Below, one piece after another: positions 7,179 through 15,362 of a stretch of DNA of 27,156 bases (its first letter is position 1; each line of letters opens with the position of its first letter). The notes beneath the pieces were generated by a model that was not told the DNA's origin, searched no databases, and saw only the letters and a list, made by a program, of their open reading frames with translations. The stretch comes from an uncultured Bacillaceae bacterium (lineage in GTDB: Bacteria > Bacillota > Bacilli > Bacillales > Alkalibacillaceae): positions 1 to 27,156 of the forward strand of contig CALGNY010000147.1 in NCBI GenBank assembly GCA_937958375.1, read 5' to 3'. The position numbers and the translations under genes are program-made.

Positions 7179-7232
7179 TGAACATCATCTATTTGTTAGT
7201 TAAAATTTGATAACAAATCACATGTGTTGAAG

Positions 7233-7268
7233 AAAAAAAGCCCATCTAAATCCTACTAAAGATGGGCT
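7233..7268 (-). terminator. Terminator of noc
   Basis: A 9-bp stem (AGCCCATCT/AGATGGGCT, 7239-7247 with 7260-7268) with a 12-nt loop is followed by seven U residues (7239-7233). It lies 24 bases after the noc stop codon and separates noc from parA. Confidence 0.93.
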
Positions 7269-7291
7269 CGTCCTATGCCGTTTTCTAGATT

Positions 7292-8155
7292 TTACTTCTT
7301 TTTTGGTATTTTGATCGTAATTCGGTAATGATCGTCTTCTTCGGTTTCTTCTGATTCCACTTTCAAACCAGAGTCAGACACCATGCTTAATGATTGTCTG
7401 ATCGTATTCAGGGCAATCCGTAAATCCTTACTGACACCTTTCATTTTTGATTTTCTTTTCGGTTGTTCAGAAGGTTCTTCAGGATTCAATAAGGCCTCAA
7501 TTTGTTCTTCTGTTTGTTTCACATTGAGATGATTTTCAACAATTAGCGTTAATACTTGTTCTTGCAATTCTTCTTCTTTTAACAAAATTAATGCCCTGGC
7601 ATGTCTTTCTGTAATTTCCTTATTCAATAAGGATTGCTGGACGACGCTTGGAAGCTTCAGCAATCGTAATTTGTTCGCTATGGTTGATTGGCTTTTCCCT
7701 AAGCGCTGGGCTAATGCCTCTTGTGTTAATCCATGAGTTGTTAGCAGTTGATCGTATGCAATTGCTTCTTCAATCACGGTCAATTCTTCACGTTGCAGGT
7801 TTTCGATTAAAGCGACAGACGCTGTTTCAGTATCCGTCATGTTTTTGATAATTGCCGGAATCGTTTCCCATGCTAGTGTTTGAACAGCACGCCATCTCCG
7901 TTCCCCTGCGATCAGTTCATAACGGTCTTCCTCTTCGATTTTCCGAACGACAATGGGTTGAATCATTCCATGCGTATGAATCGTCTGTGCAAGTTCTTGA
8001 ATTTTTTCTTCATCGAAAATAGACCGAGGTTGATACTGATTAGGCGCAATTTTATCAACTTCTAGCTGAACGACTTCCTGTTCAAGTGAAGTATTTACCT
8101 CTTTTTCTGGTTTCGCTTCATTCTTACCACCAAACAACTTACTAATTGTACCCAT
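7292..8155 (-). CDS. noc: Nucleoid occlusion protein Noc
   Basis: This 287-residue ParB paralogue is Noc, which binds its own palindrome, associates with the membrane and blocks FtsZ ring assembly over the chromosome. It has the ParB-type CTP motifs GERRWRA (84-90) and ENLQRE (118-123). The recognition helix-turn-helix is at ~143-168 (LTQEALAQRLGKSQSTIANK), and the C-terminus ends ITIKIPKKK as in B. subtilis Noc. The N-terminus MGTISKLFGGKN can form the short amphipathic membrane-targeting helix expected for Noc and absent from ParB. The ATG is 8 bases after AGGTG. A Noc-binding palindrome at 12883 supports the call. Confidence 0.96.
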   Translation of the reverse strand: MGTISKLFGGKNEAKPEKEVNTSLEQEVVQLEVDKIAPNQYQPRSIFDEEKIQELAQTIHTHGMIQPIVVRKIEEEDRYELIAGERRWRAVQTLAWETIPAIIKNMTDTETASVALIENLQREELTVIEEAIAYDQLLTTHGLTQEALAQRLGKSQSTIANKLRLLKLPSVVQQSLLNKEITERHARALILLKEEELQEQVLTLIVENHLNVKQTEEQIEALLNPEEPSEQPKRKSKMKGVSKDLRIALNTIRQSLSMVSDSGLKVESEETEEDDHYRITIKIPKKK

Positions 8156-8207
8156 TCACATGGCACCTACCTTGTCATAAATACGAGCTATTATGTAAAA
8201 AATGAAA

Positions 8208-8223
8208 TGTTTCACGTGAAACA
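8208..8223. promoter_or_regulatory. parS: parS site 3 (ParB-binding)
   Basis: Perfect TGTTTCACGTGAAACA in the region upstream of noc, within the expected noc leader, 53 bases before the noc start codon. Confidence 0.97.
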
Positions 8224-8255
8224 TTCCATCTTTGATGAACGATTCAACTACTTTT

Positions 8256-8264
8256 ATCTTACCA
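8256..8264 (-). promoter_or_regulatory. Possible extended -10 promoter of noc
   Basis: TGGTAAGAT on the minus strand is an extended -10 about 100 bases before noc, with only a weak -35 (TTCTCC). Transcription from here would include parS site 3 in the leader. Confidence 0.35.
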
Positions 8265-8296
8265 CAATTTGCAAAGTTGGAGAAGGTCTAAAAAGA

Positions 8297-9016
8297 TTAT
8301 CCTTCAATTGGTTCTTTATTCGGCATACCTGCTTTGCGAGGATATTTACCGGGTGTCTTCCGCTTCTTACGAATGATTGCAATGTTTCTCTCGCTGTTTT
8401 CAAACGGTAATTGGAATTTGTGGAGATCAGCCCATTCACCACCTAGTAATTTGACAGCCGTTTCGCTATTTTCCTTTTCTTCAAGAAAGTTAGCACCTTT
8501 CATCATCAGCAAATCACCACCAACTTTAACCAATGGCAAGCATAGCTCACTTAATACCGAACTCCTGGCTACGGCTCTAGCCAACACGAGATCATAAGTT
8601 TCTCGGTGTTTTTTATTCTTTCCGAAATTTTCTGCTCGATCATGAACAAACGCTACTTCGGTGAGTTGAAGCTCCTCTGCTAAATGGTTCAAGAAGGTAA
8701 TTCGTTTTTTCAATGAATCGACAATGGTCACTTGCAAATGCGGGTACACAATTTTTAATGGAATGGAAGGAAAACCTGCGCCAGCCCCCACATCACAAAT
8801 ATTCAGAGGTTGAGAAAAATCATAGTAAAAGGCAGCTGAAAGTGAATCAAAGAAATGCTTTAAGTAGACTTCTTCTAGGTCGGTAATCGCCGTCAAGTTC
8901 ATTTTCTGATTCCATTCAACGAGTAACTCATAATATTGTTTGAACTGAGCGAGTTGGTGGTCGCTCAGTTCAATTCCATGATCCATTAAATTAGCTTGAA
9001 ACAAAGATTCATCCAT
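8297..9016 (-). CDS. rsmG: 16S rRNA (guanine527-N7)-methyltransferase RsmG
   Basis: This 239-residue enzyme transfers a methyl group from S-adenosylmethionine to N7 of G527 (E. coli numbering) in 16S rRNA. Loss in the family gives low-level streptomycin resistance. The SAM-binding motif is DVGAGAGFPSIPLKI (from residue 75), and the N-terminal LVEWNQKMNLTAIT segment is characteristic. The start chosen is ATG 9016 (MDESLFQ), 6 bases after GAGGG. The frame is open further upstream into mnmG, but that part has no family similarity. The gap to mnmG is only 10 bases, so the two are co-transcribed. Confidence 0.97.
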   Translation of the reverse strand: MDESLFQANLMDHGIELSDHQLAQFKQYYELLVEWNQKMNLTAITDLEEVYLKHFFDSLSAAFYYDFSQPLNICDVGAGAGFPSIPLKIVYPHLQVTIVDSLKKRITFLNHLAEELQLTEVAFVHDRAENFGKNKKHRETYDLVLARAVARSSVLSELCLPLVKVGGDLLMMKGANFLEEKENSETAVKLLGGEWADLHKFQLPFENSERNIAIIRKKRKTPGKYPRKAGMPNKEPIEG

Positions 9017-9026
9017 TATTAGCCCT

Positions 9027-10913
9027 CTATTCGTTAGATACTTTGGAACGGACACCTTGTTCAATATAAACGAGTAAAATCGATACATCAGAAGGGTTCA
9101 CACCTGAAATCCGTGAAGCTTGGCCGACGGATAACGGTTTGACCTCTTTCAGCTTTTGTCTGGCCTCTGTCGCTAACCCTGAGATCTCATCATAATCGAT
9201 GTGTTCAGGAATCAGTTTACTATCCATCTTACGCATCTTTTCAACTTGCTGATGTGACTTTTTGATATATCCTTCATATTTCACATGAATTTCTACCTGT
9301 TCTTCCACCTCATCAGGCAATTCTGTTTCACGTGGAACAAAAGGTTTTAGGTCTTCGTACTTAATCTCTGGGCGACGCAATAAATCCGTCGCTCTAACCG
9401 CTTCTTTTAATGGTGCACCGTTTTTTTCTTCAATCGTTTGTTGGATCTTTTCATCTGGTTTGATGATAATTTTCCCGAGACGTTTGATTTCATCTTGGAT
9501 TTGTTGTTTTTTCTCATTAAATCGTTCATAGCGTTCTTCAGAAATCAATCCATATTCATATCCGATATCCGTCAAGCGCAAATCAGCATTGTCATGACGA
9601 AGAAGTAGACGGTATTCTGCACGGGAAGTAAGGAGACGATACGGTTCATCGGTTCCTTTTGTCACTAAATCATCGATCAACACGCCGATATAAGCCTGTG
9701 AACGATCAAGAATCAGTGAATCTTTATTCAAGGCTTTCCCAGCAGCGTTAATTCCTGCCATAATTCCTTGTGCAGCCGCTTCCTCATAGCCGGAAGTACC
9801 ATTAATCTGACCCGCTGTGAATAATCCATTGATTTTTTTCGTTTCAAGGGTCGGCCAGAGCTGCGTCGGTACAATGGCATCATACTCGATCGCATAGCCT
9901 GCACGCATCATTTCCGCTTTTTCTAAACCAGGAATGGTTTCGAGCAATCGATGTTGCACGTCTTCTGGTAGTGAAGTGGATAGCCCTTGGACATAGACTT
10001 CCTCTGTATTCCGACCTTCAGGTTCCAAGAAAATCTGATGGCGTGGTTTATCTGAAAAACGAACAATTTTATCTTCTACAGATGGACAGTATCTTGGCCC
10101 TGTTCCACGTTCTGCTCCTGAGTACATCGCAGATTTTGATAAATTCTCCATGATGATCTCATGCGTGACTTCACCGGTATACGTCAACCAACATGGGATT
10201 TGTTCGGTCACAAATTCAGTTGTTTCATAAGAGAATGCACGTGGTTCTTCATCACCCGGTTGAATTTCCGTTTTAGAATAATCAATCGTGTGACTGTTTA
10301 CACGTGGTGGCGTACCTGTTTTAAATCGGACCAATTCCAACCCAAGTTCATCCAATTGTTCGGATAATTTAATGGTTGGTCGTTGGTTATTCGGTCCACT
10401 CTCATATTCGATATCACCAATCAATACTTTTCCGCGCATAAATGTACCCGTCGTAACGACAACTTGATCCGCATAGTAACGCGCCTTCGTTTCTGTGACA
10501 ACCCCTTTCACTTGATTGTCTTCGATCAATAAACGGTCGACCATTCCTTGACGTAACGTCAGGTTCTCTTGATTTTCAATCACGCGCTTCATTTCTTGCT
10601 GGTAAAGAACTTTGTCTGCTTGAGCGCGCAATGCCCGAACAGCAGGTCCTTTACTTGTATTCAACAAACGCATTTGGATGTGGGTTTTATCGATTGTTTT
10701 GCCCATTGCACCACCCAATGCATCAATTTCACGAACGACGACACCTTTGGCTGGACCACCTAGAGACGGGTTACATGGCATAAACGCGATCAAGTCAAGA
10801 TTCAAGGTCAGCATCAGCGTTTTTGCTCCACGTTTCGCAGACGCAATGCCTGCCTCGACTCCAGCATGTCCAGCACCAATAACGATCACGTCGTATCTTC
10901 CTGCATCGTACAT
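9027..10913 (-). CDS. mnmG: tRNA uridine-5-carboxymethylaminomethyl synthase subunit MnmG (GidA)
   Basis: This 628-residue FAD protein works with MnmE to modify the wobble uridine (U34) of certain tRNAs. The dinucleotide-binding motif GAGHAG is at residues 13-18, PCNPSLGGPAKG at 46-57, and a YCPSVEDK segment carries a conserved cysteine. The helical C-terminal domain ends in the ..SGVNPSDVSILLVYIEQ region. Length is normal. The ATG is 8 bases after AAGGAGG. It lies 21 bases after mnmE, its functional partner, and 10 bases before rsmG. Its coding sequence contains the parS site at 9324-9339. Confidence 0.98.
   Translation of the reverse strand: MYDAGRYDVIVIGAGHAGVEAGIASAKRGAKTLMLTLNLDLIAFMPCNPSLGGPAKGVVVREIDALGGAMGKTIDKTHIQMRLLNTSKGPAVRALRAQADKVLYQQEMKRVIENQENLTLRQGMVDRLLIEDNQVKGVVTETKARYYADQVVVTTGTFMRGKVLIGDIEYESGPNNQRPTIKLSEQLDELGLELVRFKTGTPPRVNSHTIDYSKTEIQPGDEEPRAFSYETTEFVTEQIPCWLTYTGEVTHEIIMENLSKSAMYSGAERGTGPRYCPSVEDKIVRFSDKPRHQIFLEPEGRNTEEVYVQGLSTSLPEDVQHRLLETIPGLEKAEMMRAGYAIEYDAIVPTQLWPTLETKKINGLFTAGQINGTSGYEEAAAQGIMAGINAAGKALNKDSLILDRSQAYIGVLIDDLVTKGTDEPYRLLTSRAEYRLLLRHDNADLRLTDIGYEYGLISEERYERFNEKKQQIQDEIKRLGKIIIKPDEKIQQTIEEKNGAPLKEAVRATDLLRRPEIKYEDLKPFVPRETELPDEVEEQVEIHVKYEGYIKKSHQQVEKMRKMDSKLIPEHIDYDEISGLATEARQKLKEVKPLSVGQASRISGVNPSDVSILLVYIEQGVRSKVSNE
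9324..9339. promoter_or_regulatory. parS: parS site 4, inside mnmG
   Basis: TGTTTCACGTGGAACA on the plus strand reads TGTTCCACGTGAAACA on the minus strand. This matches the TGTTNCACGTGAAACA consensus exactly, with C at the free position. It is within the coding sequence of mnmG. Confidence 0.9.
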
Positions 10914-10934
10914 GCATAAAACCTCCTTTTTATA

Positions 10935-12311
10935 TTACTTACCTAAACAGAATTGTGAGAACAGTTGGTCGATCAACGATTCATGGACATTATCCCCAAT
11001 GATTTCACCTAACAGCTCCCACGTCCGAGTAATGTCTATTTGGACCAAATCCAATGGCATCCCATCATCAATGGCTTGAAGGGCATCGTCTAATGCTTGT
11101 TCTGCCTGCTCAAGCAACTGAATATGTCTGACATTGGAAACATAAGTCATATCTCCTGTATCCAATTCACCTTCGAAAAAGGTATCAGCAATTGCTTCTT
11201 CCAATTGATCGATCCCCTGCTCTTCAACCAACGATGTGGAAATAATCGGTGAAGTTCCAGCCACTTGACGGACTTCATCCAGATCAATTTGTTGTTCAAG
11301 ATCTGTTTTGTTGATCACGACAATGACATCGTGTTCACGTGCCGCTTCGAATAGTGCAGCATCTTCTTTCGTGAACGGTTCATTTCCATTCAACACCAAC
11401 AAAATCAAATCGGCTTCTTGAAGTGCCTTCCGTGAGCGTTCGACCCCAATTTTTTCTACGATATCTTCTGTTTCTCGGATCCCTGCTGTGTCGATCAAAC
11501 GCAAAGGAACGCCACGAACATTCACATATTCCTCAACCACATCACGGGTCGTCCCCGGGATATCTGTCACAATCGCTTTGCTTTCTTGAGCCAATATATT
11601 CAATAAGGACGACTTCCCGACGTTCGGTTTTCCGATAATTGCTGTTGCGATGCCTTCTCGCAGGATTTTCCCTTGCTTCGCCGTTTGCAGCAAATTGTCG
11701 ATTTCACGTTTGACCTCTGTCGCCCGTTCAACCATCATCTGATGTGTCATTTCTTCTACATCATCATATTCTGGATAATCGATATTCACTTCAACATGAG
11801 CGACGGTTTCGATCAACTGCTGCCTAAGCGTACGGATGAGGTTCGATAACCTGCCATCCATTTGTTTCAACGCTTGTGTCATCGCCTTATCTGTTTTTGA
11901 TCGGATCAAGTCCATGACCGCTTCGGCTTGAGAAAGGTCGATCCGGCCATTCAGAAACGCCCGTTTCGTGAACTCTCCAGGTTCCGCCAACCGTGCACCT
12001 TCTCGCAATACCAGCTGAAGGACCCGATTCACAGAAACTAAGCCACCATGACAGTTGATTTCGATGATATCTTCACGAGTGAAGGTTCTCGGAGCCCTCA
12101 TTACAGAGACCATCACTTCCTCAACTTTTTCATCGGTCTTTGGGTCAATGATATTTCCATAATGAATGGTATGTGAATCAACTTGATTCAAATCCTTTGT
12201 CTGAAAAACACGATTGGCGATGGCGATTGCCTCTTCTCCACTAAGTCGAACAATGGCAATTGCACCTTCGCCAATCGGGGTGGAAATGGCTGTAATTGTG
12301 TCTTGCTCCAT
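10935..12311 (-). CDS. mnmE: tRNA modification GTPase MnmE (TrmE)
   Basis: This 458-residue GTPase is the MnmG partner in wobble-uridine modification. It has an N-terminal tetrahydrofolate-binding domain (1-~118), a helical domain, and an inserted G domain with G1 GKPNVGKSS (227-235), TTRD (254-257), DTAG (274-277) and NKTD (334-337). The C-terminal CxGK motif (FCLGK, 454-458) is complete. The ATG follows an AAAGGAG site. A probable promoter lies at 12352-12380, and mnmG follows after 21 bases. Confidence 0.98.
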   Translation of the reverse strand: MEQDTITAISTPIGEGAIAIVRLSGEEAIAIANRVFQTKDLNQVDSHTIHYGNIIDPKTDEKVEEVMVSVMRAPRTFTREDIIEINCHGGLVSVNRVLQLVLREGARLAEPGEFTKRAFLNGRIDLSQAEAVMDLIRSKTDKAMTQALKQMDGRLSNLIRTLRQQLIETVAHVEVNIDYPEYDDVEEMTHQMMVERATEVKREIDNLLQTAKQGKILREGIATAIIGKPNVGKSSLLNILAQESKAIVTDIPGTTRDVVEEYVNVRGVPLRLIDTAGIRETEDIVEKIGVERSRKALQEADLILLVLNGNEPFTKEDAALFEAAREHDVIVVINKTDLEQQIDLDEVRQVAGTSPIISTSLVEEQGIDQLEEAIADTFFEGELDTGDMTYVSNVRHIQLLEQAEQALDDALQAIDDGMPLDLVQIDITRTWELLGEIIGDNVHESLIDQLFSQFCLGK

Positions 12312-12351
12312 GAACCATCACTCCTTTCATTGGTAAATTTCTCAACTAAAA

Positions 12352-12380
12352 ACAATAACATATTTTCATGCAAAAGAAAA
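12352..12380 (-). promoter_or_regulatory. Probable promoter of mnmE-mnmG-rsmG
   Basis: TTTTCT (12380-12375), 17 bp, then TATTGT (12357-12352) preceded by TGT, which makes an extended -10, on the minus strand. The start point would be about 35 bases before mnmE. Confidence 0.5.
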
Positions 12381-12426
12381 GATATACAGCCTCCCTATTG
12401 ATGGAAACTGCTTGATTTTACCCATT

Positions 12427-12464
12427 TAAAAACCGATACAAAGCTCGATGGCTTCATATCGGTT
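12427..12464 (-). terminator. Terminator of yidC-jag
   Basis: An 8-bp stem AACCGATA/TATCGGTT (12431-12438 with 12457-12464) has further pairing AAGC/GCTT inside and is followed by five U residues. It starts about 18 bases after the jag stop codon. Confidence 0.75.
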
Positions 12465-12482
12465 CTTTACGTGTTCATCTAA

Positions 12483-13106
12483 TTATTCTTTTTCTGGTTT
12501 TATGACAATATAACGGTTTGGATCTTTTCCATCGGAGTAAGTTGAAACTTCGCTGTGGTCGTGTAAAATTGTATGAATGATTTTCCGTTCAAAAGATGGC
12601 ATCGGTTCGAGACGAACTTCTTTATTCAGCTTGATGGCTTTATTGGCTAAACGATTCGCCAATTGTTCAAGTGTCTCTCTTCTTCGGGCTCGGTAATTCT
12701 CTGCATCAACTACGACCGTCAAATATTCTTCTCGATCTTTGTTGACGACCAGATGGGTGAGGTATTGCAATGCATTGATTGTTTGACCTCGTTTACCAAT
12801 CAACAACCCTAGTTTTTCACCGACTAAGTCATAGATCACTTCATTTTCGTTTTGAGTCACTTGGACGTCGACAGGAACATTCATTTCCCGGGAAATATCG
12901 ACTAAAAGTTGCTTACCATCTTCGACTGTATCTTTTACTTCAGTCACTTTGACATAAGCACGCTTTGAACCGAAAACGCCGAGGATTCCACGTTTCCCTT
13001 CGTCAATGACTTCAATTTTGACTTGATCTTCGCTTAAACCGAGCTGGTTCAGCGCATTCTCTTTTGCTTCTTCAATCGTTTGACCACTAGCCGTTATTTC
13101 TCTCAC
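12483..13106 (-). CDS. khpB: RNA-binding protein KhpB (Jag/EloR)
   Basis: This 207-residue protein has the three domains of Jag: an N-terminal Jag_N domain (1-~55, with GKRGILGVFGSKRA), a KH domain with the GKRG loop (104-107), and a C-terminal R3H domain (RKIIH at 174-178, ending in PNRYIVIKP). In related Firmicutes it binds RNA together with KhpA and affects cell elongation. The GTG start overlaps the yidC stop codon (GTGA) and lies 9 bases after GGAGG, so translation is coupled to yidC. A perfect Noc-binding palindrome lies in codons 71-75. Confidence 0.96.
   Translation of the reverse strand: MREITASGQTIEEAKENALNQLGLSEDQVKIEVIDEGKRGILGVFGSKRAYVKVTEVKDTVEDGKQLLVDISREMNVPVDVQVTQNENEVIYDLVGEKLGLLIGKRGQTINALQYLTHLVVNKDREEYLTVVVDAENYRARRRETLEQLANRLANKAIKLNKEVRLEPMPSFERKIIHTILHDHSEVSTYSDGKDPNRYIVIKPEKE
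12883..12896. promoter_or_regulatory. Noc-binding site inside jag
   Basis: The 14-bp palindrome ATTTCCCGGGAAAT is the exact consensus of the B. subtilis Noc-binding site. It lies in the jag coding sequence (codons for Ile-Ser-Arg-Glu-Met) on the same arm as noc. Confidence 0.88.
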
Positions 13107-13882
13107 TTTTTAGATCCTCCATTGTTATTGTTTTGTTCAAATTGTTTCATCATTGGACGACGAACTAACAATGTTTGAGCAATCATAAATAAGTTACCGA
13201 CTACCCAGTACAGCGCAAGTGCTGATGGGAAGAATAATGCAAATGCACCGATCATGACAGGCATTAAATAAAGCATGACTTGCATTTGAGGGTTCGATGA
13301 GGCTGGAGTACCAGACATCATAATTTTTTGCTGGATAAACGTTGTTGCAAACGTGATCGCTGCCATGATAATATCCGGCGAACCTAATTCGAACCATAAG
13401 AATGGATATTGGCTGACTGCTTCCGTACGGACAATCGCATGATAAAATGCGATCAAGATTGGCATCTGAACCAAGATCGGCAAACACCCTGCAAGCGGAT
13501 TGACACCATATTTTTGAAATAATGCCATCGTTTCTTGCTGTAATTTTTGTTGTGTCTGCTGGTCTTTCGATGAATATTTTTCTCTCAAAGCTTGTAGCTC
13601 TGGTTGGATCATTTGCATCGCTTGAGAAGATTTCAACTGTTTAATATTTAATGGCAAAATTAATGTACGGAGTAAAAGCGTTACAATAATAATTGCCAAA
13701 CCATATGCATGTGTGAAAAGATCTTCAGCTATGTAAGTGATCAAGAAAGATAATGGGTAAACAAAGAAAGAGTTCCAAAACCCTTCACTTTCTGATGTAA
13801 TTGGCTCATCGATTTGTGTACAACCACTTAAGAATAAAGCGATTGCAATCAATGCGGCAACTACCAATAATCGTTTACGCAC
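13103..13882 (-). CDS. yidC: Membrane protein insertase YidC (SpoIIIJ type)
   Basis: This 259-residue lipoprotein insertase puts proteins into the cytoplasmic membrane alone or with SecYEG. In B. subtilis SpoIIIJ is also needed for forespore sigma-G activity. The lipobox LFLSGC places the lipidated cysteine at residue 21. Five membrane segments follow, and the key arginine is in LLRTLILPLN (Arg72). The cytoplasmic hairpin (LQALREKY...) and NPLAGCLPILVQMPILIAFY are typical. The GTG start is 7 bases after AGGAGG. The end overlaps jag. A good promoter precedes it, so it need not depend on rnpA transcription. Confidence 0.97.
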   Translation of the reverse strand: MRKRLLVVAALIAIALFLSGCTQIDEPITSESEGFWNSFFVYPLSFLITYIAEDLFTHAYGLAIIIVTLLLRTLILPLNIKQLKSSQAMQMIQPELQALREKYSSKDQQTQQKLQQETMALFQKYGVNPLAGCLPILVQMPILIAFYHAIVRTEAVSQYPFLWFELGSPDIIMAAITFATTFIQQKIMMSGTPASSNPQMQVMLYLMPVMIGAFALFFPSALALYWVVGNLFMIAQTLLVRRPMMKQFEQNNNNGGSKK

Positions 13883-13929
13883 CTGTTTTCCTCCTAACCT
13901 AGTTATGCAAAATTCTATTTTATTTTATC

Positions 13930-13958
13930 ATTATATAGAAGGGGTTTACCATAGAAAA
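13930..13958 (-). promoter_or_regulatory. Probable SigA promoter of yidC-jag
   Basis: TTTTCT (13958-13953), 17 bp, then a perfect TATAAT (13935-13930) on the minus strand, in the 84-base gap between rnpA and yidC. Confidence 0.6.
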
Positions 13959-13966
13959 CGGAATAT

Positions 13967-14308
13967 TTATTGAACAAGCAACTTTGTCCGAATCAAAAGA
14001 TGCTTCAAGCTATTTCTGATTTCTTCACCAGACATCGTCGTTGTAGGCTTTCGGGCAATGACAATCACATCATAATTGGGTTTGATGTTCGGTTCAAAAT
14101 GACGGAACGCCTCCCGGATATACCGCTTGATTTGATTCCTCATCACAGCGTTCCCTAATTTTTTTCCGACTGAAATCCCTACACGAAAATGCCTTTGATC
14201 CTTTTTCTCTAAATAATAAATGACGAGCTGCCGATTGGCGAATGAATCTCCATGTTTAAAAATATACTGGAACTCGTCATTCTTCTTAACTCGATATTGT
14301 TTCTTCAC
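13967..14308 (-). CDS. rnpA: Ribonuclease P protein component
   Basis: This 113-residue basic protein is the protein subunit of RNase P, which helps the catalytic RNA remove 5' leaders from pre-tRNAs. The RNR signature is KKLGNAVMRNQIKRYIREAFR, and the N-terminal KKNDEFQYIFKHG is typical. The start is GTG 14308 with a weak GGATG site. It follows rpmH as in nearly all bacteria, but a strong terminator lies directly after rpmH, and rnpA has its own likely extended -10 promoter (14334-14342). Confidence 0.97.
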   Translation of the reverse strand: MKKQYRVKKNDEFQYIFKHGDSFANRQLVIYYLEKKDQRHFRVGISVGKKLGNAVMRNQIKRYIREAFRHFEPNIKPNYDVIVIARKPTTTMSGEEIRNSLKHLLIRTKLLVQ

Positions 14309-14333
14309 AAAGGATCATCCAATCTTACTACGT

Positions 14334-14342
14334 AATATACCA
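14334..14342 (-). promoter_or_regulatory. Possible extended -10 promoter of rnpA
   Basis: TGGTATATT on the minus strand fits TGnTATAAT, about 26 bases before the rnpA start codon. There is no clear -35. It lies after a second small hairpin (AACTCG/CGAGTT, about 14359-14378). Confidence 0.45.
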
Positions 14343-14413
14343 GAATTGAGCAAAGAAAACTCGCGATTTGACGAGTTCGTAGAAATAAACATTCTATATA
14401 CAGGCAAAACTGC

Positions 14414-14444
14414 AAAAAAAACCACTGATATATCGTTCAGTGGT
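14414..14444 (-). terminator. Terminator immediately after rpmH
   Basis: An 8-bp stem ACCACTGA/TCAGTGGT (14437-14444 with 14421-14428) has an 8-nt loop and is followed by eight U residues (14421-14414). It abuts the rpmH stop codon and would end or attenuate transcription before rnpA. Confidence 0.9.
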
Positions 14445-14579
14445 CTAAGCAGATAGAACCTTTCTTCCTTTTTTACGGCGACGGGCCAATACCTTACGGC
14501 CATTTTTCGTTTTCATCCGCGCACGGAATCCGTGTACTTTGCTATGCTTTCTTTTCTTTGGTTGATATGTTCTTTTCAT
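14445..14579 (-). CDS. rpmH: 50S ribosomal protein bL34
   Basis: This 44-residue, highly basic protein is ribosomal protein L34. It begins MKRTYQPKKRKHSKVHGFR and ends RRKKGRKVLSA, which is the family sequence at normal length. The ATG is 7 bases after AGGAGGTG. A consensus promoter (14639-14668) faces away from oriC, making rpmH the first gene of the left arm. A terminator starts at its stop codon. Confidence 0.98.
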   Translation of the reverse strand: MKRTYQPKKRKHSKVHGFRARMKTKNGRKVLARRRKKGRKVLSA

Positions 14580-14638
14580 GATCTACACCTCCTAAAAAAG
14601 TAAAACAATACCCCTAACATTTCAAAACAGTCCAAATT

Positions 14639-14668
14639 AGTATATAAAATTCTTTCCCTATATGTCAA
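14639..14668 (-). promoter_or_regulatory. SigA promoter of rpmH
   Basis: A perfect TTGACA (14668-14663), 18 bp, and TATACT (14644-14639) on the minus strand. With a 16-bp spacer TATATA could serve as the -10 instead. This is the strongest promoter seen in the window, as expected for a ribosomal gene. Confidence 0.85.
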
Positions 14669-15154
14669 TAGTAAAACCGTATCTGGTGAATATTTTTGTC
14701 CAATTGAATGATATGATGGGTCGATATTTTATCTATTGGTGGCCTGGGGATAATTTTTAAGTGAAATAAAGAAGATTATTTCAACCTAATATTTGTGGAT
14801 CTCGTGTTTGTGCACATCAATCAATTTTATTTCATAGCTCATCTAGGGTTGTCCACATAAAATGAATTTATCTCATCATAGTCAGATCATAGTCAGAGCG
14901 GCCAATTTGTTTATGCACATAAATCGATCTGTACTTAATCTAAATAGATAGGCAGGTTTAGTACGTACATATTAAAGCGAACATTACCTCAACGAAATTC
15001 ATCCTGCGTTCGAATCACCCACCATTCTTTTTTTACTCTAAGAACATCACCAACCTCCTTCCTAACCTATTCTTCCACTTTACCAAGCAAGTCATACAGT
15101 TATGCACATGTGAATAGAATAACTTTTCATTTGAAATTTTTCTCCACAACCTAA

Positions 15155-15161
15155 TTCGACA
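15155..15161 (-). promoter_or_regulatory. Candidate Spo0A box in oriC
   Basis: TTCGACA on the plus strand is TGTCGAA on the minus strand, a perfect 0A box, between DnaA boxes at 15140 and 15164. A one-mismatch copy (TGTCGAT) is at 15387-15393. B. subtilis also has Spo0A boxes overlapping oriC. A 7-base match can occur by chance. Confidence 0.45.
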
Positions 15162-15353
15162 ATTTACCCACAAAATCAACAATTGTGGACAAAAATAATC
15201 AACTACCTTGTTTTCTTTGTGGATAAGTAGAAATAGCATTGAAAAATTGATGTTTTTTTGCTACGATTAGGTTACTTAAATTGTGAATAACCGATAAAAT
15301 GAATATAAGTTTTCCACAGTTTGTGAATAGTATGTGTATAGTTAACCACAGCA

Positions 15354-15362
15354 TGTTAGAAT
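15354..15362 (+). promoter_or_regulatory. Possible extended -10 promoter of dnaA
   Basis: TGTTAGAAT is an extended -10 about 120 bases before the dnaA start, flanked by DnaA boxes at 15342 and 15365. No good -35 is seen, so this is tentative. The overlap with boxes would allow DnaA to repress itself. Confidence 0.4.

Noticed and set aside
8207..8410. Plus-strand open frame starting MFHVKH
   Set aside because: Its start is the parS palindrome at 8208-8223. It has no ribosome-binding site and overlaps rsmG antisense.
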